DNA of 17,372 nucleotides from RPQK01 sp041946865. GTDB lineage: Bacteria; Acidobacteriota; UBA6911; RPQK01. The notes under the pieces are model-generated. The model was not told where the DNA came from, did no database searches, and worked only from the letters and a program-made list of their open reading frames with translations. Position numbers and translations under genes: made by a program. Positions 1-8,572 of this stretch are shown here, one piece after another (the stretch's first letter is position 1; every line of letters starts with the position of its first letter). The stretch spans positions 1-17,372 of the forward strand of contig JBHGBF010000178.1 of assembly GCA_041946865.1 (NCBI GenBank), read 5' to 3'.

Positions 1-9
1 TCGAGGCTT

Positions 10-71
10 GGTAAAGCACCGGCCTCTCTCCTCGTTGCTGCCACACTCCGAACAAAAAATTGAGGGGTTAC
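10..71 (-). repeat. 62-bp dispersed repeat, left copy (inverted relative to 11873-11934)
   Basis: The reverse complement of these 62 bases matches 11873-11934 at 60 of 62 positions with no gaps. It begins GTAACCCCTCA, then a T-run, and ends GGTGCTTTACC. In the right copy the first 12 bases form one arm of a terminator-like hairpin; here the opposite arm is absent. The match stops sharply at both ends. In this orientation the copy points off the left edge of the window, so it may be the leader of a minus-strand gene outside the window, or an end of a mobile or dispersed element. I do not recognise the family. The rest of 1-115 holds only the ribosome binding site of the next gene. Confidence 0.85.
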
Positions 72-115
72 GTCCGATCTTCGGATACTATTGACAACGG
101 AGGTCACTAAGGCTG

Positions 116-1870
116 ATGGCCAAGAATCGGAACTATCCCTGGTACCAGATCGATAAGGTATCCGATCTGAAAAACATGCTCGAGAACAGCGCTGCGCGTT
201 TCGGCCGGCGGCATGCTTTCCTGTTCAAGAAGGAAGGGAAGCTGGGGTCCATCAGCTATCGCGACTTCAAAGATAAGGTCTTCGCTTTGGCGGCAGGATT
301 GCAGGAGGCCGGTTTTGCCGCGGGTCAGAAAGCGGCGCTCCTTTCCGAGTCCCGCTGGGAATGGGGTTTGAGCTTCCTCGCAGTAGCCTGCCTGAACGCG
401 ACCAACGTCCCGCTTGACAAGGACTTGAAGACCCCGGACCTGCGTTTCATTCTCGACGAGACGGGCGCCCAGGTTCTCTTCACTTCTTCCCGCTATCTGG
501 ACGTCGCCTGCGAGCTGCAGGCCCAGCTGCCTTGCCTGAAGCACATTATCTGTTTTGATCCGGCGCGGCCCGAGCGCGCCCTGGCAGAGACGCTCCTGAC
601 TCTTGGCGATCTTATCGATCGCGGAACGCGGCTGCTGAAACGAGACAAGTCCCGCGTGGCCGATATCAAAATCGATCCGCACCTTCCCGTCACAATTGTT
701 TACACGTCCGGAACCATGGGAAGCGCCAAGGGTGTGATCCTGTCTCAGTACAACCTCGTGTCGAACATGATGGACATGTGCCAGGCGGTCTACATTGACG
801 AGAAGGACGTTATGTTTTCGGTCCTTCCGCTCAATCACACTTACGAAAGTACCTGCGGGCTTCTCACGCCGCTGTACCGCGGTTGCGTCATCTTCTACTG
901 CGACAACTTGCGCCAGATTGCCAACCAGATGCAGGAAGTCCATGCCAGCGTCATGCTCGGTGTCCCTCTTCTCTTCCAGGCCATGCATCGAAAGCTCCTG
1001 GAAGGGATTCGCGAGAAGGGAACCGGCAAGTTCAACGCCGCTAAGAGAGTCGCTTCCGTAGGCAGCCTGCTTTTGGGCAACTCCGCGCGCAGACTCATCT
1101 TCTCGTCGGTTCACAAGAAATTTGGCGGCCGCCTGCGCCTCCTGATCAGCGGCGGCGCGGCCAGCGATCCCGCGGTGGCGCAGCTTTTCCGGACGCTGGG
1201 CATAACCTTCATTCAAGGCTACGGCTTGACCGAATGCTCCCCTATCCTGGCTGTCAACCGCCCGGAGTTCTTCAAAGACGACGCCGCCGGTTTCCCCCTG
1301 CCGTCGGTGCGCATTCGGATCGCTGAGGACCAGGAGATCTGCGCCCAGGGGCCGAACGTCATGGCCGGTTACTACCGCAAGCCCGAAGCAACCGCCGAGG
1401 TGCTGCGCGACGGCTGGTTTCATACCGGGGATCTCGGCTATCTGGACGACGACGGCTTCCTCCACATTCACGGCCGCAAGAAAGCCGTCATCGTCTTGAC
1501 CAACGGGAAGAACGTGTACGCCGAGGAAGTGGAAGCGTGCCTGAACCGAAGCCCGTTCGTGCTGGAGAGCCTGGCTTGGGAAGGCCCGGAAGCGCCGGCC
1601 GGAAAAGTCGATGAGGTCCACGCCACGATTGTTCCTAACCGGGAGGAATTCGGCCGGTACTGCAAGGAAACCGGAGTCGAGCTGTCCGACCAACTGGTGG
1701 AAGAGGTCCTGAAGCGCGAGATCCGGGAGCAGTGTGCGGCTCTTACTCCCTATAAGAGGGTCCGCAAGTTCACTATCCGCTGGGAAGAATTCGACAAAAC
1801 GACCACGCGGAAGATCAAAAGGTACTTGTACACCGAAAAAGTGAAGCGGGTGGGAACAGCGAACAGCTGA
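116..1870 (+). CDS. Long-chain acyl-CoA synthetase (AMP-forming)
   Basis: ANL-superfamily enzyme expected to activate fatty acids with ATP and CoA to acyl-CoA, via an acyl-adenylate, in the cytoplasm or at the inner membrane. The 584 residues carry the family motifs in order: the Thr/Ser/Gly-rich P-loop YTSGTMGSAKG at 196-206, QGYGLTECSP at 367-376, the hinge region GWFHTGDLGYLDDDG at 433-447, GRKKAVIVLTNGKNV from 453, and a C-terminal TTTRKIKR at 562-569 with the likely catalytic lysine at 566. Length and motifs fit the FAA1/long-chain group rather than acetyl-CoA synthetase. The ATG at 116 is preceded by GGAGGT at 99-104, 11 bases away. A malic enzyme gene follows after 110 bp on the same strand. 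The precise chain-length preference cannot be read from the sequence. Confidence 0.93.
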   Translation: MAKNRNYPWYQIDKVSDLKNMLENSAARFGRRHAFLFKKEGKLGSISYRDFKDKVFALAAGLQEAGFAAGQKAALLSESRWEWGLSFLAVACLNATNVPLDKDLKTPDLRFILDETGAQVLFTSSRYLDVACELQAQLPCLKHIICFDPARPERALAETLLTLGDLIDRGTRLLKRDKSRVADIKIDPHLPVTIVYTSGTMGSAKGVILSQYNLVSNMMDMCQAVYIDEKDVMFSVLPLNHTYESTCGLLTPLYRGCVIFYCDNLRQIANQMQEVHASVMLGVPLLFQAMHRKLLEGIREKGTGKFNAAKRVASVGSLLLGNSARRLIFSSVHKKFGGRLRLLISGGAASDPAVAQLFRTLGITFIQGYGLTECSPILAVNRPEFFKDDAAGFPLPSVRIRIAEDQEICAQGPNVMAGYYRKPEATAEVLRDGWFHTGDLGYLDDDGFLHIHGRKKAVIVLTNGKNVYAEEVEACLNRSPFVLESLAWEGPEAPAGKVDEVHATIVPNREEFGRYCKETGVELSDQLVEEVLKREIREQCAALTPYKRVRKFTIRWEEFDKTTTRKIKRYLYTEKVKRVGTANS

Positions 1871-1899
1871 CCTGCAAGCATCTGCCTGGCCCCTGGACC

Positions 1900-1916
1900 G
1901 CAGGCATCCTGCCTGC
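1900..1916. repeat. Short perfect hairpin in the synthetase-maeB gap
   Basis: GCAGGCA and TGCCTGC form a perfect 7-bp stem around a TCC loop, 30 bases after the stop of the acyl-CoA synthetase. No T-run follows, so it is not a canonical intrinsic terminator; it could stabilise the upstream 3' end. A TATAGAAT-like AT-rich stretch lies near 1950, but I see no convincing -35 partner. Confidence 0.4.
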
Positions 1917-1967
1917 TCCAATAAGGTCCATCAATTTTCCATTTTTCATATAGAATGCAGCCTGACC

Positions 1968-1975
1968 AAGAGGAG
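1968..1975 (+). promoter_or_regulatory. Ribosome binding site of maeB
   Basis: AAGAGGAG ends five bases before the ATG at 1981. It is a strong Shine-Dalgarno match and fixes the start of the malic enzyme. Confidence 0.75.
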
Positions 1976-1980
1976 CCATC

Positions 1981-4290
1981 ATGAATATCAAGAAAGAGGA
2001 CGCTCTCAATTATCACGCAGGTCGCCGGCCGGGCAAGCTGGAGGTCAACCCGAGTAAGCCTTGTCTGACTCAGCTTGATCTCTCTTTGGCGTATACGCCC
2101 GGTGTCGCCATACCCTGTCTCGAGATCCAGCGTGACCCCGAGCTGATCTATTCGTATACCGGCAAGGGGAACCTTGTGGCCGTCATCAGCAACGGGACAG
2201 CGGTTCTCGGACTGGGAAATATCGGAGCGGCTGCCGGCAAACCCGTGATGGAAGGCAAAGGCGTCCTTTTCAAGCGCTTTGCCGACATTGATGTCTTTGA
2301 CCTGGAAATCGCCACCGAGGATACCCAGGCGTTCATTCAGGCGGTGCAGTTGCTCGAACCGACTTTCGGCGGCATTAATCTCGAAGACATCAAGGCGCCT
2401 GACTGCTTCGTTATTGAAGAGGAGCTAAAGCGCACCATGAACATCCCGATCTTCCATGATGATCAGCACGGCACCGCGATCATCAGCACGGCCGCCTTTC
2501 TGAACGGCCTGGAGATCGCAGGGAAGAGAGTCGACAAGGTGCAGATCGTGATCTGCGGCGCGGGCGCAGCCGGCATTGCCTGTGCGGAAATGCTCCTGCT
2601 CGTCGGGGTCCCGCGGTCCAACATCCTGATGATCGATACCAAGGGCGTGATCTATCAGGGCCGCACACAGGGCATGAATCCTTACAAAGAACGGTTTGCG
2701 CAAAACACGTCACTGCGAACGCTCGAGCAGGCGCTGGCCGGAGCTGACGTGTTCATCGGGGTCTCCCAGAAGGATCTCCTCACACCGGCCATGCTAAAGT
2801 CCATGGCCGATCAGCCGATTGTCTTTGCCATGGCTAACCCGGATCCCGAGATTCGGTATGAGATCGCCCGTGAAGCGCGGGCGGACATCCTGATGGGAAC
2901 GGGCCGCTCCGATTATCCCAACCAGGTGAACAATGTCCTGGGCTTCCCCTACATTTTCCGCGGCGCCCTCGATGTGGGGGCCCGCCAGATAAACAACGAA
3001 ATGAAGCTGGCCGCCTCGCGCGCTCTGGCGGCCCTGGCCCACGAAGAGGTGCCCGACATCGTGTCGAAAGCGTACGACAACCAGGAATTCCACTTCGGCG
3101 CGGAATACCTTATTCCGAAACCGTTTGATCCCCGGGTGCTCCTCTGGGAAGCGGCGGCAGTGGCTCAGGCGGCCGTCGACAGCGGGGTTGCGCGAGTGGC
3201 CGACTTCAATTTCGAGAGATATCAGGAGTCGCTCGAGAAGCATCTGGGCCGCAAGTACGAGGTGATGGGAACCGTCATATCCAGGGCCAGCCGGCTCAGA
3301 CAGCGGATCATCTATCCGGAAGGCGAGAACGACAAGGTGGTGCGGGCCATCGAGGCCGTCCTGAACCGCAAGATGGCGGAGCCGATCCTGATCGGCAGGA
3401 GGGCTCAGATCGAGCGTCTCCTGGCGTCTCACGCCGTGAACGGGCATCGCGTCAAGATCGTCGACCCGGCCGAGCATCCGCAACTGCTCAATCAATACGC
3501 CGATGAGCTGTTCAGGCTGCGACAGCGCAAGGGCGTGACCCGTGACCTGGCCACGGAAATGGTCCGCGACGCCGGCACGTTCGGCTTGATGATGCTGCGC
3601 AACCACGAGGCGGACGGTCTGCTCTGGGGAGTGGAGGGACGTTACCCCGAAAAGCTGCGCCGCTCACTCGAACTGATCGGCAAGCGCAAGGACGTCCACC
3701 GGCTCTTCGGCCTTATTATCGTCGTCCTTAAAGACAAGCTGCTCTTCTGCGCGGACACGTCGGTGAACTTCGATCCGACTGCGGATGAGTTGGCAGATAT
3801 CGCGATTTTGAGCGCCGACGTCGCCCAGTATTTTGGAATTACCCCCCGAGTCGCGCTCTTGTCGTTCTCAAATTTCGGCGCCGTGAGGAATGCCCAAACG
3901 GCCAAGGTCCAGAAGGCCGTCGAGCTGGTGCGCAGGTTCAGACCACACCTCGTCGTCGACGGAGAAATGCAAGTCGGGACGGCCTTGAACGAAAGGCTTG
4001 CCCTTTCGAACTTCCCACAATCCGAGATCCGCGGCGACGCGAACGTGCTGATCTTCCCGGAGTTGAACTCGGGCAACATCGGCTACAAGCTGCTGCAGAA
4101 CCTGGGGTCGGCAGAAGTCATCGGGCCAATCCACCTGGGCATGGATCGACCGGTGAACGTCGTGGATCATTCCGCATCAGTGAGCGATATCGTCCACATG
4201 ACCGCCATCACCGCCACTATGTCGGAGTTCTGCTGCCAGCCGATTGATCACGGGGAGGATGTTCCGCTGCGGGAAGCGGTGCAGGTGTAA
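1981..4290 (+). CDS. maeB: Malic enzyme with C-terminal phosphotransacetylase-like domain (MaeB type)
   Basis: Oxidative decarboxylation of malate to pyruvate, most likely with NADP as cofactor, supplying NADPH and pyruvate. The malic domain shows AYTPGVA at 37-43, FGGINLEDI at 129-137 and IFHDDQHGTA at 157-166. The Rossmann domain has the dinucleotide loop CGAGAAG at 192-198, followed by NPDPE at 286-290 and DYPNQVNN at 311-318. From about residue 435 (RLRQRIIYPEGEN) to the end the protein is phosphate acetyl/butyryl-transferase-like. In characterised MaeB enzymes this domain is regulatory and binds acetyl-CoA rather than acting as a transacetylase. The 769 residues match the usual size of this fusion (about 760), so it appears complete. 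It lies downstream of the acyl-CoA synthetase and faces the cytochrome operon tail to tail. Confidence 0.95.
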   Translation: MNIKKEDALNYHAGRRPGKLEVNPSKPCLTQLDLSLAYTPGVAIPCLEIQRDPELIYSYTGKGNLVAVISNGTAVLGLGNIGAAAGKPVMEGKGVLFKRFADIDVFDLEIATEDTQAFIQAVQLLEPTFGGINLEDIKAPDCFVIEEELKRTMNIPIFHDDQHGTAIISTAAFLNGLEIAGKRVDKVQIVICGAGAAGIACAEMLLLVGVPRSNILMIDTKGVIYQGRTQGMNPYKERFAQNTSLRTLEQALAGADVFIGVSQKDLLTPAMLKSMADQPIVFAMANPDPEIRYEIAREARADILMGTGRSDYPNQVNNVLGFPYIFRGALDVGARQINNEMKLAASRALAALAHEEVPDIVSKAYDNQEFHFGAEYLIPKPFDPRVLLWEAAAVAQAAVDSGVARVADFNFERYQESLEKHLGRKYEVMGTVISRASRLRQRIIYPEGENDKVVRAIEAVLNRKMAEPILIGRRAQIERLLASHAVNGHRVKIVDPAEHPQLLNQYADELFRLRQRKGVTRDLATEMVRDAGTFGLMMLRNHEADGLLWGVEGRYPEKLRRSLELIGKRKDVHRLFGLIIVVLKDKLLFCADTSVNFDPTADELADIAILSADVAQYFGITPRVALLSFSNFGAVRNAQTAKVQKAVELVRRFRPHLVVDGEMQVGTALNERLALSNFPQSEIRGDANVLIFPELNSGNIGYKLLQNLGSAEVIGPIHLGMDRPVNVVDHSASVSDIVHMTAITATMSEFCCQPIDHGEDVPLREAVQV

Positions 4291-4322
4291 AGAAGGCTTT
4301 CGAGCAGAGAGGTCGTGCCTCT

Positions 4323-4418
4323 TTGTTTGTAGTTCCGCCTTTAGGCGGGCGTTTCACAATCGCAGGTTTTGCAAACGGTTAGCGCCAAAGGCTGACCTAA
4401 AGCCGGAACTACAAACAA
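4323..4418. repeat. 96-bp inverted-repeat element between convergent genes
   Basis: The arms 4323-4345 and 4396-4418 are complementary at 22 of 23 positions (outer part TTGTTTGTAGTTCCG), around a 50-base centre. The left arm also contains a small nested hairpin, CCGCC-TTTA-GGCGG. No T-run follows on either strand, so it is not a standard terminator, although it sits where maeB and the cytochrome operon converge. It looks like a small palindromic dispersed or MITE-like element. I see no gene in the whole gap 4291-4514. A second short inverted repeat (GCCGGCG / CGCCGGC) lies near 4485-4510. Confidence 0.75.
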
Positions 4419-4514
4419 GGCCGAAGAAACGTCTCCGATCCTTTTTCAGCACCCCCGCAGCGGAGGTGACTTTCTGGGCCCGCCGCTGCCGGCGTCGCTC
4501 TGTGCCGCCGGCTG

Positions 4515-6491
4515 TCAGGCTTTCCCGTTTTCAACGTTCTCCCTGTTTTCCTGTCCTTTCGCTTCTTTCGCGCTTTTCTCCTCGGCTTCGGCGACTTGTT
4601 CTTCGTACCACTCCGCGTGGTGGGAGCGGGCATTATCCTCAGGCATTTTCCCCGTGATCCACGTCCAGCTCATCGGATATTCACGCGGATGGAAAATAGT
4701 GAAGAAGAAGTGCCACACCAGGATGGCGAGAGTCGCCAGCCAGGCTTCGTAATAGTGAACCGTCTGGCTGACCTGCACGATCCAGGTCGGGAAATAACGG
4801 ACGGCGAGGGCGGGAAACCAGAGGACAAAACCGGTTAAGGCCATGATTCCCGTCCCCCAGACCAGCGCCCAGTATTCAGCCTTTTGTGTGTAGTCGTACC
4901 GGCTGAACCTGACGTGTTCCGGATGCTTCCACAGGTGGTAGCGCATCTGATGGATGAAATCCACGAGGTCCTTCCACCTGGGAATCATGGAAACGAACTC
5001 CTCCCGTCCCCGCCGATGCACCGTGATGTAGAGAACGTGGGCGAACGCGAGCACGAGCAGCGAGACCGCAAGAATCCGGTGGGTCGTCGAACGTACGCTT
5101 TCGGTCATTCCTATACGGGCCAGCTGCTCGACCCACCAGGACTGCGGGAACCGCAAGGCGAATCCCGTCACGACCAGACCGATGAAGGAAACAGCGAGGG
5201 CCATGTGCTGGACAATCTGGATCTTGTCCATCCGCAGAAAGCCCGGTACGGCTTTCTCAGCCCGCTTCTTCTCGATCAGGTAGTAATTCAGGATGATCCC
5301 GTTGTGGACAGCCATCCCGCCGATCACGATGATAATCAGCAGAATATAAGCGGTCGTCACCCAGCTGACCAGGGGGTTCGACACCAGCGAGGCCGTCTCG
5401 TGCGTATAACTGGCGGCGAAGGCCGGAGTCGCGTCGGGATGACACTGGCGGCACGTCTCTGTCACGTTGCGCAGGTTCACGGTCGATGACGGGTCGCGCT
5501 CGGGGAGCACCCAGTGGGCCGTATGACAGTCAACACAGGTGGCTACGTCTTCGGCGCCTGAAAGCGACGCCCAGCCGTGGTAGCTGTCGACGTAAGTGCT
5601 GACCACGTCCGCCGCGATCCCGTACTTGGCCGTCATGCTGGGGTCTTCGTGACATCGGCCGCACGTCTCGGTGGCCTGCCGGACCGCGAAGGTGCGGGCC
5701 TGGGGATCCTTTGGCGACAGGATGAGGTGTTCTCCGTGACAGGTGTTGCAGGTCGGGCTTTCGCGGATACCCGCCTGAAGCGCCCGTCCGTGGATGGATC
5801 GGTGGTACTGCTGCTGGACCTCGGTGTGACACCTCCCGCAGGTCTTGTCTATGTTCTGCGGATTGACCGTAGACGCCGGATCAATCGGTCCCTTGAGGTC
5901 GTGCGTGCCGTGGCAGTCGGTGCAGATGGCCGCCGTCTCATTTCCCATCCGCGCAGCCCGGCCGTGGATGGAAGAGGCGTATGTCTGGGCCGCCTTTTCC
6001 AGCCGGACCAGCCGGTCCGTCCGAAGTCCCGCCTCGCCGTGACAGACAGCGCACATCTTCGGGATGTTCTGCCTCGCCGTGAGCGCATTGGGATCACTGG
6101 CAGGCAGGATGTCATGCGAGCCGTGACATCCCGAGCACAGAGGCGCCCTCTGGTTTCCGCGCTCGCGCGCATACCAATGCAGGCTGGTGTGATAGACCTT
6201 TTGAATCTCGTCGTGACAGGTCCCGCAGTCGACCAGCGACAGGCGCTCCTGATGAGGGAAATCAGTCACTCCCGCCAGGTCCTGGTGGCAGTCCGCGCAA
6301 GCGAAACTTCCGTGAACCGACTTGTTGAAAACTTCCGGCTTGACCACGTACTTCGCCGCGTTCGCTCCTTCGAACATCGACGCTTCGGCGTGACAGTCGT
6401 AACAAGCCTGATTCTGATCCGCCTGGGCCCACAAAGGGGCCGTCATAAAGAACAGCGGAACGAGAATATCTAGAGCTGCTGAACGATACAT
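4515..6491 (-). CDS. CbcL-like inner-membrane quinone oxidoreductase: 11-heme cytochrome c fused to cytochrome b
   Basis: A 658-residue fusion. After a signal peptide (about 1-24, ending PLWAQA) come eleven CXXCH motifs with first cysteines at 30, 65, 89, 119, 147, 190, 218, 248, 277, 319 and 347. Five membrane helices follow at about 376-395, 428-447, 470-491, 540-562 and 580-600. Histidines in or near them (429, 471, 485, 579, 594) are candidate b-heme ligands, as in the HydC/FdnI-type cytochrome b family. The tail is charged and Glu/Lys-rich. The architecture resembles Geobacter CbcL, a menaquinol oxidase needed for low-potential metal reduction, so I infer electron exchange between the quinone pool and periplasmic cytochromes. 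It is the last gene of the mtr-like operon, 87 bp after the barrel gene. The ATG has a poor Shine-Dalgarno, but the preceding in-frame codon region gives no better start. Direction of electron flow is not shown by the sequence. Confidence 0.88.
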   Translation of the reverse strand: MYRSAALDILVPLFFMTAPLWAQADQNQACYDCHAEASMFEGANAAKYVVKPEVFNKSVHGSFACADCHQDLAGVTDFPHQERLSLVDCGTCHDEIQKVYHTSLHWYARERGNQRAPLCSGCHGSHDILPASDPNALTARQNIPKMCAVCHGEAGLRTDRLVRLEKAAQTYASSIHGRAARMGNETAAICTDCHGTHDLKGPIDPASTVNPQNIDKTCGRCHTEVQQQYHRSIHGRALQAGIRESPTCNTCHGEHLILSPKDPQARTFAVRQATETCGRCHEDPSMTAKYGIAADVVSTYVDSYHGWASLSGAEDVATCVDCHTAHWVLPERDPSSTVNLRNVTETCRQCHPDATPAFAASYTHETASLVSNPLVSWVTTAYILLIIIVIGGMAVHNGIILNYYLIEKKRAEKAVPGFLRMDKIQIVQHMALAVSFIGLVVTGFALRFPQSWWVEQLARIGMTESVRSTTHRILAVSLLVLAFAHVLYITVHRRGREEFVSMIPRWKDLVDFIHQMRYHLWKHPEHVRFSRYDYTQKAEYWALVWGTGIMALTGFVLWFPALAVRYFPTWIVQVSQTVHYYEAWLATLAILVWHFFFTIFHPREYPMSWTWITGKMPEDNARSHHAEWYEEQVAEAEEKSAKEAKGQENRENVENGKA

Positions 6492-6532
6492 TTAATACGT
6501 CTTGACCCTGGGAGAGCGGGAGCGTGGGACGC

Positions 6533-6564
6533 AGAGTCACTCTCCGCAAAAACCTCGTGACTCT
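6533..6564. repeat. Perfect 8-bp inverted repeat in the barrel-CbcL gap
   Basis: AGAGTCAC at 6533-6540 pairs with GTGACTCT at 6557-6564 across a 16-base loop. It lies in the 87-bp space between the barrel stop and the start of the CbcL-like gene. No T-run follows. It may be an intercistronic stabilising hairpin or a binding site; I cannot tell which. Confidence 0.45.
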
Positions 6565-6578
6565 CTCTAGCCTTTCCT

Positions 6579-8564
6579 TTACCGGCGATCCACGTTCACC
6601 CGGAAACCAAACGTCGCCTGATGGGTCCGGTAATCCTGCGGCAGAAAGCTCACTTTCTCGTTATATCCGTAGTAGTTCCACTGGCCGTAGAAAGCAAGCT
6701 GCTCATGCAGCGGGATTTCCACCCGCGCCACAGGTCGATGGTAAGTCAGCGGGAAGTTACCGCTCGTCCCCCAGACGGAATACCCCAGGCTGACGGTGGC
6801 ATTCCTGATCAACGAGAGCGAGAGCAGCGCGTTGCCGAAATTGCCCTTTTCCCGGTAGAAAAACTCATCCAGGCGCAAAGTCTGCGGGATCAAGTAGAAG
6901 ATATTGGTTCGCAGATCGCTCCGTTCGAATCCCCCGGAGAAGCTGACGCGCGGCATTATCGCATAGGTGAAGTCCAGTGCGTAGTTCCTCTGCCGCGAGG
7001 TGAAATCCAGATCCGGGATGTCGTTGTCCGTATCAAACAAGGTCGCCGTGCCGTTCACCTCGAGCTTCTCGAAGGGTGAGAAACGACCGCGCAGCCGGGC
7101 GCGGTGGAAATCGACGTTGTCGGTTCGCATGATGGGCCGATCCGTCGTCCCGTACTCATACTCGGCTGAGATTCGGTTCCGCATGCTGAAGTCGTAGGAA
7201 AGGCCGGCAATGGCCACGTTCCGATCGTACTGGAACTCATCCTCGACCGCGATTTCGCGGTGTTCGAACCGATGACCCACGCGCGCCATCAGCCTGGGCG
7301 TCACGAAGAACATCCCCTGCAGCTCCTGACTGAGGTTATCGAAGGACATGAAGGAACGAAGAGGGGTCAACTGCGAGAACTGATCGCGAATCCCGGTCTC
7401 GAGCACCGGTTCGAACTGGAGGAACACCAGATTGGAAAAGGCCGAGCTGGAGACGTGAAAGTTGTAAGTCTTCAGGCTTTCAACCAGACGAAGCCGGTCA
7501 AAAGGTGCGAATTCAGCCGTGAAATCGCCGAAGAAGCTCGGTTTCTTCACCTGCCCGAAGACCTGTTGATTCTGGCCCCGGAAAAAGGCGGTTTGCGGCA
7601 AGGAGAAGAAGTTGCCGTTTAGTACGTCGGAGAAGTGAGGCTCAAGACCGGCCATGCTGTACGACATGTTCGCCCGTAAGGAGATCTGTTCGACCGGCCG
7701 CCACGCCGCTACGGCGTTTGAGAACGGGATGTTCGCCGACGAGTCGGTGTCACCCGTGTAGTCGCTCAGCTCTATGTCCCGGCCGAAAATCGTGCGCAGC
7801 GAATTGCCGGATTGCGCACCGGTCGAGCTGAAGTCATTTTTCTCCCGATACTGCCGGTACCCCTGCTCGAGCAACAGGGAAAAACGAGACACATTGAGGT
7901 GGATGCCGCCGCGGAAGTCATTGGAGTAGTTGTCGTACAGGGAACCGAGCGTGAACTCGTCACCGCCGCTGGTCAGCGTGGTTCTTACCGGGCCGCGGCG
8001 GGCGTTCCGGTCCCACGCCAAGAAGGGGGAAATCGCCTGGTTCGGGCGGAACTGCACCTCAAATCGCGAGTACCGCTGATGCAGATCGAAAATATGCTGG
8101 CTCTGCAGGTTACCCTCGAGAAAGAACGGGTTGGCAAAGCGGGGGATCGAGCTGAAGTACTGAACGTTCTGGTAATCGAAACGCAGGTCGTAGACGCCGG
8201 ATTTCGAAAGCCGGAAATTGGCGAAGGTATACGGTTCTCCACCCCAGTCGTTCATCCTCAGCTGGAAACGGTCGAAATAACGGTTGCTGCCTTGTGGAAC
8301 CGACATGTCGATCTCGCCGCGAAAGAGCCTGAGACCCTGCCCATAGTCCAGCTGGCTGCGGTAAAGGTCGCGACTCCCCCTGAACTTCGCCTCCCACCGT
8401 CCTCCGATATCCAGCCCGACGTGGTACCGCTCCTCCTGACTCTGAGCCTGGGCCTGAGGCTCGTCCTGGCTCTGATCCTGGCCGTAACCGGATGAGACCA
8501 GCGGAAGAAGACTCAAAAGTAAGCCGGCGGCCTTTAGACGAGGATCGGATAAGATCTTTCGCAT
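6579..8564 (-). CDS. MtrB/PioB-type outer-membrane beta-barrel, cytochrome conduit porin
   Basis: A 661-residue protein with an N-terminal signal (helix AAGLLLSLLPLVSSG followed by the mature start), a Gln/Glu-rich linker, and then many alternating aromatic/polar segments ending in short turns, as in a large outer-membrane barrel. Its size (MtrB is about 700) and its position directly after a DmsE/MtrA-type decaheme gene identify it as the likely sheath that holds the periplasmic decaheme through the outer membrane. I found no cysteine in the whole protein, so the N-terminal CXXC of gammaproteobacterial MtrB is missing. The last residue is Arg, not the aromatic residue usual for barrels. The start at 8564 is chosen because AGAGGAA precedes it closely and the signal peptide begins there; a longer frame to 8783 would overlap the decaheme gene by about 210 bases. 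Confidence 0.8.
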   Translation of the reverse strand: MRKILSDPRLKAAGLLLSLLPLVSSGYGQDQSQDEPQAQAQSQEERYHVGLDIGGRWEAKFRGSRDLYRSQLDYGQGLRLFRGEIDMSVPQGSNRYFDRFQLRMNDWGGEPYTFANFRLSKSGVYDLRFDYQNVQYFSSIPRFANPFFLEGNLQSQHIFDLHQRYSRFEVQFRPNQAISPFLAWDRNARRGPVRTTLTSGGDEFTLGSLYDNYSNDFRGGIHLNVSRFSLLLEQGYRQYREKNDFSSTGAQSGNSLRTIFGRDIELSDYTGDTDSSANIPFSNAVAAWRPVEQISLRANMSYSMAGLEPHFSDVLNGNFFSLPQTAFFRGQNQQVFGQVKKPSFFGDFTAEFAPFDRLRLVESLKTYNFHVSSSAFSNLVFLQFEPVLETGIRDQFSQLTPLRSFMSFDNLSQELQGMFFVTPRLMARVGHRFEHREIAVEDEFQYDRNVAIAGLSYDFSMRNRISAEYEYGTTDRPIMRTDNVDFHRARLRGRFSPFEKLEVNGTATLFDTDNDIPDLDFTSRQRNYALDFTYAIMPRVSFSGGFERSDLRTNIFYLIPQTLRLDEFFYREKGNFGNALLSLSLIRNATVSLGYSVWGTSGNFPLTYHRPVARVEIPLHEQLAFYGQWNYYGYNEKVSFLPQDYRTHQATFGFRVNVDRR

Positions 8565-8572
8565 AGGTTCCT

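Noticed and set aside
107..1921. 604-codon open frame on the minus strand opposite the acyl-CoA synthetase
   Set aside because: It is antisense to a gene with all family motifs, has no recognisable domain, and is expected in GC-rich coding DNA.
2794..3606. 270-codon minus-strand frame opposite maeB
   Set aside because: Antisense shadow of a well-supported enzyme; no motif or ribosome binding site support.
4485..4510. GCCGGCG/CGCCGGC inverted repeat as the terminator of the CbcL-like gene
   Set aside because: The stem lies just past the stop, but no T-run follows on the minus strand and the region is simply GC-rich, so it was not listed as a terminator.
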